Assembly: GCA_017647225.1 (NCBI GenBank)
Contig: JAGCLA010000036.1
Span: 1-64,000 of the forward strand
Source: Bacteroidaceae bacterium
GTDB lineage: Bacteria; Bacteroidota; Bacteroidia; Bacteroidales; Bacteroidaceae
Length of the DNA: 64,000 nt
Direction: 5' to 3'
The first letter of the stretch is position 1. Each line of letters begins with the position of its first letter. The position numbers and the translations under genes are program-made. Under the pieces are notes generated by a model. That model worked only from the letters and a program-made list of their open reading frames with translations, was not told the DNA's origin and searched no databases. Shown here in pieces: positions 46,629 to 55,441 of this stretch.

Positions 46629-48239
46629 ATGGTAGAATTTGAAATGATCGCAAAGACCTTCCAGGGGTTAGAGGAGGTCTTGGCAAAAGAATTGGTTGCC
46701 TTAGGCGCAAATAATGTCCAGATAGGACGTCGTATGGTGTCGTTTACAGGTGATAAGGCTATGATGTATAAAGCCAACTTCCACCTTCGTACAGCGGTGC
46801 GTATTCTAAAACCGATAATGCACTTCAAAGCGTCAAGTGCTGACGAGGTATATGAGATAATTAAGGCAGTCGATTGGGAGCAATACCTTGATTGGGGTTC
46901 GACATTCTCTGTTGACTCTGTTGTGTATAGCGATATCTTCCGTCACTCTAAATTTGTGGCATATCGTGTAAAGGATGCCATTGCCGACTATTTCAACGAA
47001 AAACATGGCCGTCGTCCTTCGGTTCGTCTCAACAACCCGGACCTCGTTTTCCACATACATATTGCCGGCGAGGATTGTACTCTCGCTTTTGACAGTTCGG
47101 GCGAATCGTTGCATCGTCGCGGCTACCGTGTCGAAACAGGTGCTGCTCCTATCAACGAGGTGCTTGCTGCCGGTATGATTATGCTTACAGGTTGGGCCGG
47201 TGAATGTGACCTTATCGACCCTATGTGTGGCTCAGGTACAATTCCCATTGAGGCTGCACTCATAGCACGCAATATAGCTCCGGGTGTGTTCCGTCAGGGT
47301 TATGCCTTCGAGAAATGGAAGGATTTCGACAGCGAACTGTTCCGCTCTATATATGAAGACGATTCGGCTGAACGCGAATTCAAGCATAAGATATATGGCT
47401 ACGATGTCGATGGCAAAATGGTTGCTTGTGCGCGTCGTAATGTGAAATCGGCTATGATGGGCGACATCATTGAAATTGAATGTCGCGACATCAAGGATTT
47501 TGTTGAGCCTGCCGAGCGCGCAATGATGATTGTGAACCCTCCATACGGCGAGCGTCTTGTACTTGAGAATCTGTTGAATGTATATAAAGAACTCGGCTCG
47601 CGCCTGAAACACTCTTTCCAGGGTAATGAGGCTTGGGTTATCAGCAGCAGCTACGACTGTTTCGACTCTATTGGTCTTAAGGCTTCGGCACGTATTCCTT
47701 TGTACAATGGTGACCTCGATTGCGAGTTCCGCAAGTATGAACTGTTCCAGGGTAAATATAAGGGCTTCCGCGATGAGGGTAATGCCTTGAAGAAGGATTT
47801 TGCTCCGCTCAAACGTAAGTCGCGCCTGACAGGTGCTGACGGTGAGCAGCGTCCTCCACGCAACAAGGAACGTGAGGCCGACAGCTTCTCAAGCGAGATA
47901 GACAGCGATTCAATGCGTCGTCGTCGTGAATTGGAGTCATACTTCAATACTTATAAATCGCGCAAGGAGGTACAGCGTAAGAACAACAATGACGAGCGTC
48001 GCGAACAGCGTAATGACGAACGTCCACGCAGAAATGAGGAACGCCCACGTCGTAACGAAGGTGCGCCTCGTGGCGAATACCGCTCGGGAGCACGCGACAG
48101 AAGAAAAGACGATGCACGTCCATACTCACGCGGTGGTAAGCCTGAGGCACGCGGCAACAAGCCTGCCAAGAAGGAATATGGTCGCAAGACAGGTGATTTC
48201 AAACCGTTGCGTGGCGGAAAAAGAGGTAAGAATCAATAA
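46629..48239 (+). CDS. RlmL-type 23S rRNA methyltransferase with long basic tail
   Basis: The 536-residue protein has an N-terminal THUMP domain (about 40-165) and a Rossmann methyltransferase domain with DPMCGSGTIP and the catalytic NPPYGERL motif, which methylates an exocyclic amine such as m2G in 23S rRNA. It matches the N-terminal half of E. coli RlmL/K, so I expect the m2G2445-type activity only. From about residue 420 it ends with a low-complexity tail dense in R, E, N and G (repeats of PRRNEER). A second ATG is at residue 6. purD follows closely. Confidence 0.9.
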   Translation: MVEFEMIAKTFQGLEEVLAKELVALGANNVQIGRRMVSFTGDKAMMYKANFHLRTAVRILKPIMHFKASSADEVYEIIKAVDWEQYLDWGSTFSVDSVVYSDIFRHSKFVAYRVKDAIADYFNEKHGRRPSVRLNNPDLVFHIHIAGEDCTLAFDSSGESLHRRGYRVETGAAPINEVLAAGMIMLTGWAGECDLIDPMCGSGTIPIEAALIARNIAPGVFRQGYAFEKWKDFDSELFRSIYEDDSAEREFKHKIYGYDVDGKMVACARRNVKSAMMGDIIEIECRDIKDFVEPAERAMMIVNPPYGERLVLENLLNVYKELGSRLKHSFQGNEAWVISSSYDCFDSIGLKASARIPLYNGDLDCEFRKYELFQGKYKGFRDEGNALKKDFAPLKRKSRLTGADGEQRPPRNKEREADSFSSEIDSDSMRRRRELESYFNTYKSRKEVQRKNNNDERREQRNDERPRRNEERPRRNEGAPRGEYRSGARDRRKDDARPYSRGGKPEARGNKPAKKEYGRKTGDFKPLRGGKRGKNQ

Positions 48240-48258
48240 TAGCTAAATAATCATGACT

Positions 48259-49530
48259 ATGAAAATATTGCTTTTAGGTAGCGGTGGCCGTGAACATGCT
48301 CTTGCATGGAAAATCGCTCAAAGTCCAAAGGTCGAGAAATTGTATATCGCACCGGGTAATGCCGGAACAAAAGAGGTGGGTGAAAATGTCAACATCAAAG
48401 TTACCGATTTTGACGCTATCGCTGAATTTGTTCTTGCGAATGGTGTAAGTATGGTTGTTGTTGGTCCTGAAGACCCATTGGTAAAGGGTGTGTACGACTA
48501 TTTCCAGGCTGACGAACGTTTGAAGAATATCGCTGTCATAGGCCCTACAAAGGGTGCTGCGGAACTTGAGGGAAGCAAGAACTTTGCTAAGGAGTTCATG
48601 CAGCGCCACTCAATTCCTACTGCTGCATACAAGGCATTTACTGCTGCCGAAAAAGAAGAGGCATACCGTTTCCTTGAGGGCTTGAAGGCTCCTTATGTGT
48701 TGAAGGCTGATGGTCTTTGTGCAGGTAAGGGCGTGCTTATCCTCCCGACACTTGAAGAGGCAAAGAAGAGCCTCGACGAGATGCTCGACGGTATGTTCGG
48801 CGACTCTTCGGCTACTGTTGTCATTGAGGAATTCCTCGATGGTATCGAGTGTTCGGTATTCGTGCTTACCGACGGCAAGGATTATGTAATCCTCCCCGAG
48901 GCTAAGGACTACAAGCGAATTGGCGAGGGTAATACTGGTTTGAACACCGGTGGTATGGGTTCTATTTCTCCTGTGCCTTTTGCAACACCCGAATGGATGA
49001 AGAAGGTTGAGGACAGAATCATCAAACCAACTGTCGATGGTCTTGTAAAGGATAACCTGCTTTATAAAGGTTTTATCTTCTTCGGTCTTATCAATGTCGA
49101 GGGCGAGCCAATGGTTATTGAGTACAATGTACGCATGGGTGACCCTGAAACAGAATCTGTGATGTTGCGTTTGAAGAGCGACATCGTTGAACTGTTTGAA
49201 AAGGTTGCTGCAGGTACTCTTGCCGGTACAACAGTTGAGTTTGATGAGAGAACTGCTGTTTGTGTTATGCTCGTTTCAGGCGGTTATCCCGAGGAATACG
49301 AGAAGGGCTTTGTCATGACAGGCTTCGAGAATGTAAAGGATAGCATTCTTTTCCACGCAGGAACAGCCGAGAAGGACGGTAATGTGGTTACAGCCGGCGG
49401 TCGTGTGATTGCTGCTGTTTCATATGGCGCAACACGTGCCGAGGCTCTCGAGAAATCTTTCCGCTCGGCAAATGCAATCAATTACGAGAAGAAATACTTT
49501 AGAGGAGATATAGGCTTTGATTTACAATAA
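48259..49530 (+). CDS. purD: Phosphoribosylamine-glycine ligase
   Basis: The enzyme joins glycine to phosphoribosylamine in purine synthesis. The 423-residue protein begins [18 protein letters not shown], has the ATP-grasp core ([26 protein letters not shown]) and the signature [11 protein letters not shown]. An ATG two codons upstream at 48253 is equally possible. The gene is 13-19 bp after rlmL and overlaps the next membrane-protein frame. Confidence 0.97.
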   Translation: MKILLLGSGGREHALAWKIAQSPKVEKLYIAPGNAGTKEVGENVNIKVTDFDAIAEFVLANGVSMVVVGPEDPLVKGVYDYFQADERLKNIAVIGPTKGAAELEGSKNFAKEFMQRHSIPTAAYKAFTAAEKEEAYRFLEGLKAPYVLKADGLCAGKGVLILPTLEEAKKSLDEMLDGMFGDSSATVVIEEFLDGIECSVFVLTDGKDYVILPEAKDYKRIGEGNTGLNTGGMGSISPVPFATPEWMKKVEDRIIKPTVDGLVKDNLLYKGFIFFGLINVEGEPMVIEYNVRMGDPETESVMLRLKSDIVELFEKVAAGTLAGTTVEFDERTAVCVMLVSGGYPEEYEKGFVMTGFENVKDSILFHAGTAEKDGNVVTAGGRVIAAVSYGATRAEALEKSFRSANAINYEKKYFRGDIGFDLQ

Positions 49531-50488
49531 ATCGTTGCAGAGGCGTTTCGTGTCAGGCAGGTTCACTCCGCTGATACTTCTTGGCGTGTCGGTGTTGATG
49601 TGGCTCGTCGGGATATTCGTTGACCGCCCTGTAAATGATGCCTGTATATATGGTTTACAAATAGGGAACGTGGTGTCAAGAGGCATCACGTTCGCTTGTT
49701 TTGCGTTGGCTACGGCAATGATGTCATCTTGGTATATATTCGACCGTCGCATACGCTGGTTCCTGCCGCTTACATTCTTCTTGTCAAGCGTGTCGCTGTT
49801 TGTTCATGGAGCTGTTGAGCCTTCATTCTCATTGCTCCTTGTGCAACTTGTGCTGTATCGCCTTTTCTTGTGTAATCAAGGCGAGGATAACCGTTACGGC
49901 CTGTTTACGGCGTTTATGTTGTTGGGGTTGGCTGCAATTATTGTACCTTCTTGTATAATGTTGCTTTTCCCGTTTGTTCTGTATGTCGTAATGATGTCTT
50001 TGGTGCGTGTAAAGGAACTGTTCGCAATACTGCTTGGCCTGCTTACCCCTTACTGGTTCTTGTTCGCCATTGGTTACATATTTCCCGACATGAAGTTGCT
50101 GAACGGAGCGGAAGCGGCTCCTTGGGGTTATATTGCATCGGCCATGTTGCAAATGCCGACATTGTACGATACTCTGATAATCATTGTCGAACTGTTGGTG
50201 GCGATACCGTTTTTGCTTTTCCTTTACAATTCGTCATCTCCGGGCAAGCCTGTTCTTCGAAAAAGATTGCGCTTCTTTGCTTTATTTAACCTGTATCTTA
50301 TATTGTTGTCGTTATTATACAACCACGACTTTGTTCTTTATTATGTGTGGAGCCTGCCTGCAATGGGTGTGATGCTTACATATATCTTCTCTTTGAACAT
50401 CACAAGGCTGTCAAGGTTCTACTTTGTGGCTTTGAGTCTGTTGTGGTTGGCTTTTATTCCTTTTAGCTTATGGTTGAGACACTTGTAG
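49517..50488 (+). CDS. Multi-pass membrane protein of unknown function
   Basis: The product has about 323 residues and nine to ten transmembrane helices. I do not recognise the family with confidence. It may be one of the Bacteroidota DUF6427-like proteins. Its start is uncertain: the frame opens with TTG at 49517, overlapping purD by 14 bp; a second TTG at 49535 and a GTG at 49550 are also usable, while the first ATG (49598) would cut the first helix. It overlaps the next gene by 19 bp, so purD and the two membrane genes are probably one transcript. Confidence 0.72.
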   Translation: MIYNKSLQRRFVSGRFTPLILLGVSVLMWLVGIFVDRPVNDACIYGLQIGNVVSRGITFACFALATAMMSSWYIFDRRIRWFLPLTFFLSSVSLFVHGAVEPSFSLLLVQLVLYRLFLCNQGEDNRYGLFTAFMLLGLAAIIVPSCIMLLFPFVLYVVMMSLVRVKELFAILLGLLTPYWFLFAIGYIFPDMKLLNGAEAAPWGYIASAMLQMPTLYDTLIIIVELLVAIPFLLFLYNSSSPGKPVLRKRLRFFALFNLYLILLSLLYNHDFVLYYVWSLPAMGVMLTYIFSLNITRLSRFYFVALSLLWLAFIPFSLWLRHL

Positions 50489-50934
50489 AATTCTTTAAGG
50501 ATTATGGCTATTGGGGTATGGGAGTATTCGCATTCCTCTCCGGAACAATTGTCCCGATAGCAAGCGAGGTGCTTATGCTCTTCTTCCTTGGTATAGGGCT
50601 TGATGCTGTGGGGGTAACGCTTGCTGCAACATTGGGTAATACCTTGGGCGGCGTTACATGTTTTGCTTTAGGCTTGCTTGTGAAAAAGGAGTGGCTGATG
50701 CGCTTCTTTAGGATATCGGAAAAACAGATGGCACGTGCCGACCGCATAATTGAGAAGTATGGTTTTTGGGCTGCAGGTCTTTCGTTTCTGCCGGCAATAG
50801 GAGAGGTTATTCTGATGCTCCTTGGTATCTTGCGTGCCAACAAGGCGAAAGTGATAGTTGTAATGGCTGTCGGAAAGTTTATAAGATACGCATTGCTTAC
50901 TGCGTCGTATGTCGGTCTGACATCTTTAATATGA
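50470..50934 (+). CDS. YqaA/DedA-like (VTT-domain) membrane protein
   Basis: The 154-residue membrane protein has four helices and the VTT-domain pattern (GTIVPIASEVLM near 25-36, GLSFLPAIGEVILMLLG near 105-121). YqaA is the short branch of the DedA superfamily, some of which move lipid carriers. Its ATG lies inside the previous gene. Its last 9 bases overlap the convergent radical SAM gene. Confidence 0.82.
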   Translation: MVETLVEFFKDYGYWGMGVFAFLSGTIVPIASEVLMLFFLGIGLDAVGVTLAATLGNTLGGVTCFALGLLVKKEWLMRFFRISEKQMARADRIIEKYGFWAAGLSFLPAIGEVILMLLGILRANKAKVIVVMAVGKFIRYALLTASYVGLTSLI

Positions 50935-51702
50935 TGCTGAAGATTTTATTCCCTCTTTATCGAGCATAGAAACAATACGGTCGAGCTCTTCGTGTGTAGC
51001 CTTCAGTAATCCCTCTTGTGGGGTTTCGCGGTCTATGGTGTATATCATCACCTCACGCGGAGCAATTGCCTTGACAGCTTCAATCCATGGGAGTACATAT
51101 CCGTCGCCGGTGTTGTTTACGTCAGTGCCATTGACTGTACCTTTCATGAACATTGTCTGTATTATGGCTTTACCGTTGAAAGCCTTCATGCGTTCAATAA
51201 TCTCATCGAGGTTGTATTTCCCTGTCGGGCGGTCAACGAACGATATGTAGTCGTTGTTGACAGTGTCGAGTTTCAGAATGTTGTTATCGACTTTCTCAAG
51301 TGCATCAAAGACGCTCTTTCTTGTGATAAGAGTGGCGTTTGTCAGTACGCTTATCTTTGCCTCGGGGCAATATCTGTTGCGCAGGTCTATGGTGTCGTCG
51401 ATTATGGCGCCGAATTCGGGGTGAATGGTCGGCTCTCCGTTGCCTGCAAAGGTCAGTACGTCGGGAAATTCATTCTGCCCGGCCATCTCCTTCAGTTTCT
51501 TTTCGAGCGCCTTTGCTACCTCTTCGCGTGTCGGGAGGCTCTTCTTTGTGCGGTGTGTAGCGTTGAATCCACATTCGCAGTACAGGCAGTCGAATGTGCA
51601 TACCTTTCCGTCATCGGGTAACAGGTTTATACCCAATGATATTCCAAGACGGCGGCTTTTTATTGGACCGAATATCGGTGAAGGAAATGTTATTGTTGCC
51701 AT
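50926..51702 (-). CDS. Radical SAM protein
   Basis: The 258-residue protein has C35, C39 and C42 in CTFDCLYCEC, the [4Fe-4S]/SAM triad, and an AGNGEPT motif matching the SAM-binding GGE region. The first 30 residues include IFGPIKSRRLGISLGINLLP, seen in a widespread group of small radical SAM enzymes of unknown reaction. No extra cluster-binding C-terminal domain is seen. It is the last gene of the argS-rnhA-radical SAM strand run, 18 bp after rnhA, and converges on the YqaA-like gene with a 9-bp overlap. Confidence 0.85.
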   Translation of the reverse strand: MATITFPSPIFGPIKSRRLGISLGINLLPDDGKVCTFDCLYCECGFNATHRTKKSLPTREEVAKALEKKLKEMAGQNEFPDVLTFAGNGEPTIHPEFGAIIDDTIDLRNRYCPEAKISVLTNATLITRKSVFDALEKVDNNILKLDTVNNDYISFVDRPTGKYNLDEIIERMKAFNGKAIIQTMFMKGTVNGTDVNNTGDGYVLPWIEAVKAIAPREVMIYTIDRETPQEGLLKATHEELDRIVSMLDKEGIKSSASY

Positions 51703-51720
51703 GGCTGTGTAATGACAATG

Positions 51721-52350
51721 TTACTTTCTGCCAAAGTCGGCAGGAATCTCACCCCATTTGTCGGTTTCCCATTTCAGGAGTGGAGTGGTGTAGCTGTTCT
51801 CTCTGAGCCACTTTTCGGCACGCTCGATATATTTGAACAACTCTTCGCTCTTATTGTTTCGGGGGAGCTTTGTCTTGCATTGCTTGCCTTTTACCCACAA
51901 TAGCGCGTTGCGACTGTCGGAATATATGGGCAGCTCTATTCCTTTTTGTTTCAAAAGTGCCAGACCATGTACTATGGCAAGGAATTCTCCGATGTTGTTG
52001 GTGCCGAACATCGGGCCAAAGTGGAATACTTCCTCTCCTGTGCCGATATACACACCTCTGTACTCCATCATTCCCGGGTTTCCGCTGCAAGCCGCATCAA
52101 CGGCAAGAGCATTGCGTCTGATTTCGCGTGGATAGCTGTCGGGAGAAACTTTTACCTTCTCTTTCTTCTCTCCTTGTCCTATGTAGTCGTGTGGCGAAGA
52201 TGAATATGCCCTCTCGGCCTCCTCAAGGGTGTCGAACGACTTGTAAAGAGCCTGCTTCACGCCCTTAATCTGCTCCTGGCACTCGTCCCAGCTCTTGTAT
52301 ATGCCGGGAACGAGACCGCTCCATACTACATAGAAACGTTTTTTTGCCAT
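51721..52350 (-). CDS. Ribonuclease HI with N-terminal viroplasmin domain
   Basis: The 209-residue enzyme cuts RNA in RNA-DNA hybrids. Residues 5-47 form a viroplasmin/hybrid-binding domain (FYVVWSGLVPGIYKSWDEC), as in eukaryotic RNase H1. The RNase H fold follows with D85 (AVDAACSG), E122 (NIGEF) and D145 (YSDSRNA), and a late acidic residue in WETDKWGEIP. It starts 14 bp after the argS stop, so the two are cotranscribed. Confidence 0.92.
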   Translation of the reverse strand: MAKKRFYVVWSGLVPGIYKSWDECQEQIKGVKQALYKSFDTLEEAERAYSSSPHDYIGQGEKKEKVKVSPDSYPREIRRNALAVDAACSGNPGMMEYRGVYIGTGEEVFHFGPMFGTNNIGEFLAIVHGLALLKQKGIELPIYSDSRNALLWVKGKQCKTKLPRNNKSEELFKYIERAEKWLRENSYTTPLLKWETDKWGEIPADFGRK

Positions 52351-52364
52351 ACGACAGTTTGAGA

Positions 52365-54155
52365 TTACATTCTTTCAGGTACTTCAATACCAAGCAGGCT
52401 CATGGCTGTCTTGATAACCTTGCCTACATTGTGTGTGAGCAGGATACGGAACGATTTTGTTGCCTCGTTCTCCTCCTTGAGTATGCTGAAATCGTGGTAG
52501 AACTGGTTGTACTCTTTCGCAAGCTCATAAGCGTAGTTTGCTATACCCGATGGTGAATAGTCGCAGCCTGCCTGTTTTGCTATTGCAGGGAAGTCGTTCA
52601 GCATGCGTATGATAGCACACTCCTTCTCGCTTACGCTTTCGGGACGGGCTGTGCTTCTTATTACACCGGCTTCTGTTGCTTTACGCTCTATAGAACGTGT
52701 TCTTGCGTATGTGTACTGTATGAATGGGCCTGTGTTGCCGTTGAAATCGATTGATTCTTTAGGGTTGAAGAGCATGTTCTTGCGTGCATCGACCTTTAGC
52801 ATGAAGTACTTCAATGCGCCGAGTCCGATGATACGGTTGATTTCGGCCTTCTCCTCGCTTGTGAGGTCGTTGAGCTTGTTGCCGAGCTCTTCCGATGTCT
52901 CGCGTGCGGTGTTAATCATCTCGTCCATAAGGTCATCTGCGTCAACAACAGTTCCCTCGCGGCTCTTCATCTTGCCCTCAGGCAACTCAACCATTCCGTA
53001 TGAGAAGTGTACAAGGCCTTTACCCCAAGAGAAACCGAGCTTGTCGAGCAATAGTGACAATACCTGGAAGTGGTAGTTCTGTTCGTTACCCACAACATAT
53101 ACCATCTTGTCAATCGGGTAATCGCGGAAACGTAGCTGTGCAGTACCAATGTCCTGTGTCATATAAACCGATGTACCGTCGCTACGTAGCAACAGTTTCT
53201 CGTCAAGTCCGTCGTTTGTAAGGTCGGCCCAAACAGACTCGTCATCTCTACGGTAGAAAATGCCTTTTTCCAATCCGCCAAGAACGGTTTCTTTACCGAC
53301 GAGGTATGTGTCGCTCTCGTAGTATATCTTGTCAAAGCCTACTCCCAAACGCTTGTATGTCTCGTCGAAGCCCTCGTAAACCCAGTTGTTCATCTTCTCC
53401 CAAAGAGCACGAACCTCCTTGTCGCCTGCTTCCCATTTTACAAGCATTTCGCGAGCCTCGGCCATGAGTGGTGATGCTGCTTCAGCCTCCTCCTTGCTCA
53501 TGCCTTTTGCCATGAGTTCGTTCAATTCGGCTTTATAGTGCTTGTCGAATGCAACATAATAGTCACCAATCAGGTGGTCGCCCTTCTTGCCGCTGCTTGC
53601 AGGTGTCTCACCCTCGCCCCACTTTTGCCATGCAAGCATAGACTTGCAGATGTGAATACCGCGGTCATTGACAATGTTTGTCTTTACAACCTTGTTTCCG
53701 TTAGCCTCAATGATGTTTGAAAGAGCATAACCGAGCAGGTTGTTGCGTATGTGTCCCAAGTGAAGCGGTTTGTTGGTGTTAGGAGAAGAGTATTCTACCA
53801 TTACAAGAGGAGAATTCTCTGTTACAGGTGTTATACCCCATTTCTCGTCATTGTCGATTTCGTTGAGCAAATCTACCCAATAGCTCGGTGAAATAGCCAA
53901 ATTCAGGAAACCTTTAACCACGTTGAACGATGAAATTGACGCTATGTTGTTTTTCAGATATTCGCCAATCTCCTGTGCTGTCTCTTCAGGACGTTTCTTT
54001 GAAAGGGCAAGGAAAGGGAATACAACGACTGTATAATCACCCTCGAATTCCTTACGTGTCTTCTGCAACTGAATTTTTTCGGCGCTGAAATCGGCGCCGT
54101 AAAGGTTTTTGATAGCCTCTACAACGCTTTGTACCAAAGTTGTTTCGATATTCAT
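52365..54155 (-). CDS. argS: Arginyl-tRNA synthetase
   Basis: This class I synthetase has 596 residues. It has the N-terminal ArgRS additional domain (about 1-95), the HIGH motif as HLGHIRNN (within NKPLHLGHIRNN), a KMSKS-like KMKSREGT and the DALR anticodon-binding domain at the C-terminal end. Length is typical. Its promoter (54203-54233) overlaps the end of a dispersed palindromic element, and the 63-bp repeat array lies immediately upstream. Confidence 0.96.
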   Translation of the reverse strand: MNIETTLVQSVVEAIKNLYGADFSAEKIQLQKTRKEFEGDYTVVVFPFLALSKKRPEETAQEIGEYLKNNIASISSFNVVKGFLNLAISPSYWVDLLNEIDNDEKWGITPVTENSPLVMVEYSSPNTNKPLHLGHIRNNLLGYALSNIIEANGNKVVKTNIVNDRGIHICKSMLAWQKWGEGETPASSGKKGDHLIGDYYVAFDKHYKAELNELMAKGMSKEEAEAASPLMAEAREMLVKWEAGDKEVRALWEKMNNWVYEGFDETYKRLGVGFDKIYYESDTYLVGKETVLGGLEKGIFYRRDDESVWADLTNDGLDEKLLLRSDGTSVYMTQDIGTAQLRFRDYPIDKMVYVVGNEQNYHFQVLSLLLDKLGFSWGKGLVHFSYGMVELPEGKMKSREGTVVDADDLMDEMINTARETSEELGNKLNDLTSEEKAEINRIIGLGALKYFMLKVDARKNMLFNPKESIDFNGNTGPFIQYTYARTRSIERKATEAGVIRSTARPESVSEKECAIIRMLNDFPAIAKQAGCDYSPSGIANYAYELAKEYNQFYHDFSILKEENEATKSFRILLTHNVGKVIKTAMSLLGIEVPERM

Positions 54156-54202
54156 TTTATATGTCTTTTTGTTTGTTTTCTACCTGTTTTTTAAACTAAC
54201 TG

Positions 54203-54233
54203 CAAAGTTAATCATAAGCGAGCGAAATACAAA
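54203..54233 (-). promoter_or_regulatory. Promoter of argS
   Basis: On the minus strand TTTG (54233-54230) and TAACTTTG (54210-54203) are 19 bp apart, about 48 bases before the ATG. The -33 box is inside the dispersed palindromic element. Confidence 0.68.
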
Positions 54234-54263
54234 GCTAAAAGCTTTGATATTTCACAGCGAGCG
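54218..54263. repeat. Dispersed palindromic element, copy C
   Basis: GCGAGCGAAATA is followed by the palindrome AAAGCT/AGCTTT and ATTTCACAGCGAGCG. It runs directly into the first unit of the 63-bp array. A decayed copy of its inner part (GAAAGCTAAAGCTTTGATATTT) closes the array near 54495-54516. Confidence 0.7.
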
Positions 54264-54493
54264 TTGATTAACTTCGCGGCTTTGCCGCAAAGTTGAGTGG
54301 AGTGAAATTCCATTTCACAGCGAGCGTTGATTAACTTCGCGGCTTTGCCGCAAAGTTGAGTGGAGTGAAATTCCATTTCACGGCGAGCGTTGATTAACTT
54401 CGCGGCTTTGCCGCAAAGTTGGGTGGAGTGAAATCATTTCACGGCGAGCGTTGATTAACTTCGCGGCTTGCCGCAAAGTTGGGTGGAGTGAAA
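54250..54493. repeat. 63-bp tandem repeat array, four copies
   Basis: Units start at 54250, 54313, 54376 and 54437 with TTTCACRGCGAGCGTTGATT. Units 1 and 2 are 63 bp, unit 3 is 61 bp and unit 4 is slightly shorter with one T lost. Each holds an inner stem AACTTCGCGGC/GCCGCAAAGTT (one mismatch) inside outer TTTCAC/GTGAAA arms, so each can form a hairpin. TAACTTCG on one strand and CAACTTTG on the other resemble -7 boxes. The units are non-coding and lie upstream of the predicted argS promoter. Confidence 0.93.
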
Positions 54494-54712
54494 CTGAAAG
54501 CTAAAGCTTTGATATTTGGTTTGTGAGCGTGAATTGTTATAGAAATTTAAATAATTTGCTTAATTGGCTTTTTGGAAACTCAAAACCGTTACTTTGTATT
54601 ATCTTTGCAACGGATTGCCTGGGATAGCTATGCGTCCTTGAACCTGTAAATTGATTTACCTTTGGTTTGCAGGTGTTGCCCGGGCAGTAAAAATCAGTTC
54701 TAAAACAAAATC
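54494..54712. other. Leader region of the rhomboid pair
   Basis: No gene is seen. After the array is a decayed piece of the palindromic element, then an A/T-rich stretch with the -7-like box TATCTTTG (54600-54607), then the predicted structured leader. A good -33 TTTG at 19-20 bp is missing. Confidence 0.5.
54615..54687 (+). ncRNA. Predicted structured 5' leader of the rhomboid operon
   Basis: GCCTGGG (54617-54623) can pair with CCCGGGC (54679-54685), extended by T:A and a wobble. Inside, ACCTG (54642-54646) can pair with CAGGT (54670-54674), or GTAAA can pair with TTTAC (54646-54650 with 54655-54659), and these two choices exclude each other. I do not recognise a known riboswitch. The call is from pairing alone. 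Confidence 0.35.
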
Positions 54713-55441
54713 ATGGATAGAATACCGGTAGTTACGAAAAATCTTCTGGCCATAAATGTCGTTATGTTCCTGGCCTTGCTTGTCGCAGAAAAGAATGGGA
54801 TAGACCTGAATCATTTATTGGGTCTGCACTTCTTCATGTCCGACTCGTTCCACCCATATCAGTTGTTTACCTACATGTTCATGCATGCAGGCTTCTCACA
54901 TCTGTTCTTCAATATGTTCGCTCTTTTCATGTTCGGACGTACATTGGAGTATGTATGGGGTGCAAAGCGCTTTCTTATATTCTATATCTTGGCAGGAGTG
55001 GGTGCAGGAGTTGTTCAGGAGGCTGTCGGAGCGGTACGCTATTTCTCCATCGCCGACGGCATGAATGCCGATGCGGTAAGAATTGTCTTGGAAGAAGGTG
55101 CTTTAGCTCTGCAACAGAATATGAATTTTGTCGAAGGCTCTATGGCAAAGCTTAATGTCGTGCTGAACACACCGACAGTGGGTGCTTCGGGTGCAATATA
55201 TGCCATCTTGCTTGGTTTTGGCATGCTCTTCCCTAACGAGAGAATGTATGTATTCCCAATCCCGTTCCCTATAAAAGCGAAGTTCTTTGTGATAGGCTAT
55301 GCTGTTATTGAACTTTATATGGGTACAGTGGGAACACCTGACGGTGTGGCGCATTTCGCCCATCTTGGCGGTATGCTCTTCGGTCTTATACTTATACTTT
55401 TGTGGCGCAAGAAGGGTGAGATAGGAGGACCTTATGTTTAA
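54713..55441 (+). CDS. Rhomboid intramembrane serine protease (first of pair)
   Basis: The 242-residue protein has six transmembrane helices. It has the complete rhomboid motif set: H63 and N67 in FSHLFFNMF, the nucleophile S159 in GASG, and the general base H217 in HFAHLGG. A loop of about 45 residues between helices (about 108-150) is longer than in E. coli GlpG. It cleaves transmembrane helices of unknown target proteins. It overlaps the second rhomboid gene by 8 bp. Confidence 0.92.
   Translation: MDRIPVVTKNLLAINVVMFLALLVAEKNGIDLNHLLGLHFFMSDSFHPYQLFTYMFMHAGFSHLFFNMFALFMFGRTLEYVWGAKRFLIFYILAGVGAGVVQEAVGAVRYFSIADGMNADAVRIVLEEGALALQQNMNFVEGSMAKLNVVLNTPTVGASGAIYAILLGFGMLFPNERMYVFPIPFPIKAKFFVIGYAVIELYMGTVGTPDGVAHFAHLGGMLFGLILILLWRKKGEIGGPYV
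55423..55428 (+). promoter_or_regulatory. Shine-Dalgarno-like AGGAGG for the second rhomboid gene
   Basis: AGGAGG lies 5 bases before the ATG at 55434 and inside the end of the first rhomboid gene. Such a sequence is unusual here, where most starts lack one, and could support coupled translation. It also encodes Gly-Gly, so chance is possible. Confidence 0.4.

Noticed and set aside
54250-54493. CRISPR array
   Set aside because: Units are contiguous with no variable spacers and no cas gene is nearby; it is a plain tandem repeat.
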